From contig CM067081.1 of the NCBI GenBank assembly GCA_034008185.1, forward strand, positions 153,046,258 through 153,110,257: DNA of 64,000 bases. Reading direction: 5' to 3'. Numbering within the stretch: the stretch's first letter is position 1; each line of letters begins with the position of its first letter. This DNA is from Gorsachius magnificus. Lineage: Eukaryota > Chordata > Aves > Pelecaniformes > Ardeidae. The translations under genes and the position numbers were made by a program. The notes below the pieces were generated by a model. That model made no database searches. It was given only the letters and a program-made list of their open reading frames with translations, and was not told where the DNA came from. This document shows, one piece after another, positions 59,200 through 64,000 of this stretch.

Positions 59200-59468
59200 T
59201 ACAAGTTTTTCTATTCGAGAAAGAGCAGCTGTTTGGCCCCAGGCTTAGTTCACCAAAGGCAATGGTGAGAGGAAGTTTCCCCAGGAGGAAAGCCTGATCT
59301 CTGAAAATTTGGAGGTGAATGCCTACCAGGACCTTTAAAGTTAGACTCAAAAAGTATTTGAAACTGTGTTTTAGTGGGCAGCAATCTAGGCTTTGCAAGG
59401 TAGAGGGGTTTAAGGAGCTATATAGATGTTTTCCATCTCTAACATCTGCGATTCTACTATACTATGAC
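59200..59468 (+). mobile_element. Heavily decayed CR1-type 3' end
   Basis: This probably is an old CR1 3' UTR on the plus strand. The final part reads GTTTAAGGAGCTATATAGATG, TTTTCCATCTCTAACATCTG and CGATTCTACTATACTATGAC. It resembles the CR1 ending (G-GATGATCT-TAAGGTCCCTTCCA-CTCTAA-ATTCTATGATTCTATGA) with many substitutions. Upstream GAGAGGAAGTTTCCCCAGGA and CCAGGACCTTTAAAGTTAGA have the general layout of the CR1 3' UTR but little identity. The 5' boundary is a guess. It could also be an unrelated sequence with a chance tail. Confidence 0.5.
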
Positions 59469-62400
59469 TAATCTCACCTTGCTTTAATATTCTCTCCTAG
59501 AACCTGTTTCATGTACTTTTTGCTCTTTCAGTAATGCAATTATCTAAGAATCGATGGCCATATCTTCCATACTAAACATTGCAGTAGGATAAACTACATT
59601 ATTTCTGAACCATCTGCAATAATGGATTCTTAAGTCTAGAGCTAAATATCTCCAGTCTGTATGAGTTCTGCCTCTTAATTCCATTTGCCTCATTTTCAAT
59701 TAAATCACCAGTGTGTGAAGAGGGGTGCCAGAGGATAGAAAGGGAAGAAAATGGACTAAAAACAGAGATTAAAGGAATACAAAAGTGTTTTATGAATCAG
59801 GTGAACACGGAATTAGAAGTGAAACAGGTAAGGGAAAGAAAAATAAAATAAGAGTGAAAAAACATAAAAATCCTCAGTGCTAAAGAAAGATATACTCACT
59901 GGATATTAACAGCAGGATACAGAACTTTCATTTTGATATCTTTAAATCAAGTCCATGATACGGATGGACTGACTAAAACCCATTTAGATTTTAATTGCTC
60001 TAGGCTGCAAGAAATTTGCTGGTGACTTTCCAGTTTTTGCTGGACAGATGTTATATACACATCACAAAACCCACCATCATCATAATTGGTGGCCTTGTTG
60101 ACAAGCTTCAAATAGATGCCAAACCATGAATAGTTGTGGAGACTCAGCTGCCCAAAATGAAAATCCTTAATGCATTTTGTCATGTATAATTGTGCTAGAG
60201 AGGTGCCAGGGAAGTGCTATCAATATCAAGTTAAATGCCACCAGAAGCTAAAGGCCTGGAAAAAAGGGCCAGATCAGATGACCTTATAAATGCTACACAG
60301 GAGGTGGGATGGAGCCAAAAATACAAGGGGATGGAGCAAGAGAGAGAGTACTTTGAAGAAAAATTCTCTACCAGAAATATATTCCTTCACTATTCTAGCT
60401 TTCTCTGCCGATAAAAGGTCCGATTATAATCCTTTGATGTATCATAGGATGAAAAAACCACCCATGGAGTGCAATTCAGACAAGTTTGGGAAGAGAGAAA
60501 AAATTCAGGATTAAAGTCCAGAAGGAGAAAGGGATAAAATCCTCCAAACACAAATGATAGCAAAGGGCTGTACAATAGACATGAGCAACATCAAGAAATG
60601 CTGATTAACACAGTGCTATTAAACACCACAAAGATTAAGAGAAGAGCAAGTTAAGGATAGAAGAAATGGTGGCAGAAATTGAGGTTAAGGCAAGAGAGAG
60701 GGAAAAATACAGATCAGTATCATGGAAAAGGAAAGTGGCAAAGAGGGAAAATCTAACTGAAGGAAACCAAGAAGTTATTTAGATTCAGTGGTTCATTTTA
60801 TTCAGACTGTTGCCCTGTACCTTTCCTGGCCAGACTGTGCAAAGGTACTGCTTGCTGCTGCACCTCTTGTTGCTATGCTGTTTCTTCTTCAATGTGAAAA
60901 TATTATTGAAATCCCGCTCCCACTACTTCACAAGGATTGCATGTGCTGTCACCTGTGTTGCCTAATTGCTAAATGCTCTCAGAATGTTAATGGACAAGTA
61001 ATGTGTGTAAGAGAGGCCATTTTGTAGATTAGATTTCTTAATGGACTTTCTGGAAGCATGAGAAGTAATTAATCTCCACAGTAACGTACTGTCACCTGCT
61101 GCTGCGGTTTTCAAAATTTCTTTTACCGACACAGCATTTTTTGTTTGTACAGCATTGTGTCCATTCGCTTTCGGAATAGTGGCGGGGTGGGGTTGTGAGA
61201 TGTGTTACTTTTTTTTACTGTTGCTTCTGCAGGAAGAGAGATACGCAGTTCCCCACAAAACACGCATACTTTCCCCCATAGGTTACATCAAGTGTTTAGT
61301 AGCTTTTTCCCATTATTTGTAATTTTTCTGGTGACTTCACAGCTGAAAAAAAAAATTGTTTACTCTCCAGTGTGTGACAGTCCAGTCTCTACAGCCATGT
61401 AACGCCGGAAGCTCTCACCAAAAAGATCCTTCCTTTGGCCCCAAGATAAGCAAAACCCAGCTTTGTGGTCACTGGCTGAATTCAGTGGGAGTTTAGTTAT
61501 ACAGAACTTTCAAAAAAAAGCCCAGTAGTTTAGGCTTAGTGCAAGACATATGTTGGAAAACATCTGTGTTTCATAAATTCCTTGAAATTCCTTCACTAAG
61601 TTCAAAAGTAATTCCATGATTCTTTCTGATGTTGTTTTGATCTCTAGTTTGTAAAACTGTAAAATTTCCTCTGTGCTAGCACTTGTAGGGTTGGAGGCAC
61701 TTGGCAGTTCTTGGACTGCATGCCACATGTTGTTAGCATATTACAGAAGTTCTGTTGTTCCTTTTAAACAGAAATACTCTTTGGCATATCAGTGTTTTTA
61801 GATGGGAGAGAAGAAACTTGGAGCCAATAGTTTTATGAATCTGACCAATTTGTTCGGGCTTTTTTTCTTTTTTTTTTTTTTTTTAAAAAAAGAAGTAAAA
61901 AGTTATGACAAATAGAGTTTGGAAGATAGAGAATAGAACTTCCAAAATAGAATAAAATATTGAATATTGCACACTTTTTAGTGTACACTGACATAATAGT
62001 TAATACTCAGCAATAAGCTGAGGCAGGAGTCCAAAATGAGTATGTTGTTTTAGGATAACAGTTATACAGAATACAAGTCACTTCAGCAGTTATCCTGATT
62101 TCCTGTGGAGACCAGGGCTTGTGTAATGATTCTGTCTACGAGCATCTGCCACCACACACTTTTGGATGCTGCCCCCCTTCCCTCCCCAAAGTAGCTTTTG
62201 GACCACTGGCAAATTGTGACATTTCTTGTTAAAAGGTAGAGGCCTCAGGAATGGATCATTAAGCACTTAAGAACATCGTAGTACTTAGGAGACAGAGCAG
62301 AGGAGGGAGACTCGCACATCTCACATACAGGAGCAGCTGCAGCAAAAGCTTGTGCCTTGATAGACAGAAGCAAATCTGCATATGAGCAAGGCCTGTGTCT

Positions 62401-64000
62401 TCCTGTGGGGAATCCCATAGATGTGTCCTTGGGACACACCAAAGTCAGTGAAACATGAGGCTCATCTCCGCATGAAAAAGAGATCCTTTACCCTGTGGAA
62501 ATGCTTGTTAAAGATCCAAGCTGCTTCAGAGTGGATTATAGGGGAAAAGCATCCTTTCGTCTATGCTCTTGCTTAGATTTGAGTGCCAAGTTTTGACCAG
62601 TGCCATTTCAACATTACTTGATACATAATGAGTTAATTAATAAATGAGAGCCATTTTTAATATTAGATTTCTTTTCTTAACAGTGCTTGGGAGGCAAAGT
62701 GTTTTAAAATGGGTTTATTTTTAGTTTTCAACTTAATTTTGCCTATTTGGAAAAAATACATGCTTGCAGCTAATGACAAGGGTAGGAATGCTGGCCTGCT
62801 ATCCTTTATTGACATGAAGCCATCTAATGACGTGCTGGTTTTCTTAATGGAGAGGACAGGAAAATTTCTTGCCATTGTTGTGAGAAGTGTTGTCTTGTGC
62901 AGCCCAAGGTAACCAAAGAGCAGCTTTTGGCAGAGACACATTTACAAACCTTTTTCTGGGTCAAGAAAAGGGAGAGAGAGCCTGAGTATGTTTTTGGCAG
63001 AAAAGGGACAAGTTCATATCTGTTCTATGATAAATTACAGAGAGGGAACCTACTGCCTGGTGGCTGAGTATATTTCTGTCTTGTTTTCTCAGTTACTGCA
63101 TAGAGACCTTGGCAACTGATAGATCAGTCATCACCTGCGTGAGAGATACTGCACGACTGCCCTGTGCTTGGGCAATGCTCTGCCCCTTGCAGATGCAGAG
63201 CATGTGTTATGGATGGAACAACATCTCTGCTGGGACTCCTGGCGCTTGAACATGAGTTACGTGAAAGGAGCAAGCTCTTTTGTTCTCTGCCCTAGAAAGA
63301 ATCTGATGAAAACACCAATCCTCCTCCAAGATCAACATCTTTGCTAGAATTCCCCTCGTGTGCTGTGTTTGTTTTCAATAGGCCTCTGCTCTCTGCAGCC
63401 TTTAGGGATAGTGAGAAGCCCTTCACTGCTTTTTTTTTTAAAGAAAAACACGAACACAAATCTCACACGTGTATCATCCCAAAATGCAATTAATTATGTG
63501 CTGCATTTGAAAGTTGTTCATGTTCTAGTAGCAATGCCATTCATGTACACAGCTATTTCATTTTGGGTGTATGCCATTATATATTGCTGAATTCATTTGG
63601 AATCCACTGCCACACTTATTTTTGTCTAGTAATGAGTATATCTCTGGGGTAGTTTCCTCTTTGTGTTGGGTGTATTCTTTGTGGCTGAGCTTTCTGGCCT
63701 GGTTTGACAAAAATTTTCCCAGAGAAAGTGGCAGCTTACACACTCTCCCAACACGGAACTCTTTATTTTCCTGTCCAAGTCTTTCTCAGAGTGCAAATAT
63801 TTTTCTGGGCAGGGTAGTGAAACAAACCAATAAAAGATTACTTTTTAACCCATTCCCCAGTCTGCTTCACCATACAGCCTCCAAACTGGCATAGCTGAGC
63901 AGTACAAAGTTTGGGATGAGCACCCAGGGGTTATTTAACCTGGCAAAAAGAAATGCTCATAGCACTGTGGATGTGGGATAGTTTCACTGCCCTGAGAGTA
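59469..64000. other. Non-coding stretch, nothing recognised
   Basis: No gene was recognised. All frames are at most 107 codons and unrelated to known families as far as I can tell. A long T-run followed by A-run is at 61861-61891. The last kilobase holds no readable exon or repeat. Confidence 0.45.
61861..61891 (+). repeat. Poly-T run followed by poly-A
   Basis: Two dozen T residues (one C interruption) pass directly into seven A residues, followed by G and more A. The T/A step can fold back on itself weakly. It looks like a simple homopolymer expansion. Confidence 0.8.

Noticed and set aside
60230..60310. Possible further CR1 tail (CCAGATCAGATGACCTTATAAATG)
   Set aside because: Lacks the CCAACC box and octamers. 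Similarity is limited to a few bases.

Overview
The window reads as non-coding DNA from a bird. The main evidence is at least eight pieces of the CR1 family of LINE retrotransposons. These carry typical avian CR1 3' ends (CCTTCCAACC-like stretches followed by ATTCTATG or ATTCTGTG octamers). No primate or rodent SINEs and no L1 copies were seen. Crocodilians and turtles also carry CR1, so 'bird' is strongly favoured but not proven. The remaining sequence is AT-rich, with short microsatellites and A- or T-runs. There are no bacterial features such as operons, ribosome-binding sites or CRISPR arrays.

No intact host protein-coding gene could be supported. The open frames are short (up to about 160 codons), spread over both strands, and match no family I recognise. 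The only frames with recognisable protein homology belong to CR1 ORF2 remnants. The window is therefore either a gene desert or the inside of a very large intron.

Layout: 885-1083 is a short CR1 reverse-transcriptase fragment (+). 7926-8332 is a CR1 3' end on the minus strand. 14038-14127 is a perfect 9-bp tandem array of ten units. It directly abuts 14131-16809, the longest CR1 copy here (+ strand, endonuclease plus reverse transcriptase plus 3' UTR, 5'-truncated and inactivated). 33334-34690 is a second CR1 copy (+, reverse transcriptase plus 3' UTR). 36895-37262 is an old CR1 copy on the minus strand. 44540-44637 is a CR1 tail (+). 57895-58040 is a CR1 3' end (minus). 59200-59468 is a heavily decayed CR1 3' end (+). 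Between these lie simple repeats, three G-quadruplex-type sequences (28265-28298, 48464-48488, 48840-48872), a 25-bp tandem duplication (37581-37637), and several quiet AT-rich stretches that could hold conserved non-coding elements.

The CR1 copies do not act together as a system. They are independent insertions of different subfamilies and ages, each 5'-truncated, and those that reach the reverse transcriptase carry disabling changes. I found no convincing new biological system. The most useful leads are the junction of the 9-bp array with the CR1 truncation point, the G-rich sequence at 28265, and one unrecognised minus-strand frame near 55737-56018 with splice-like borders.
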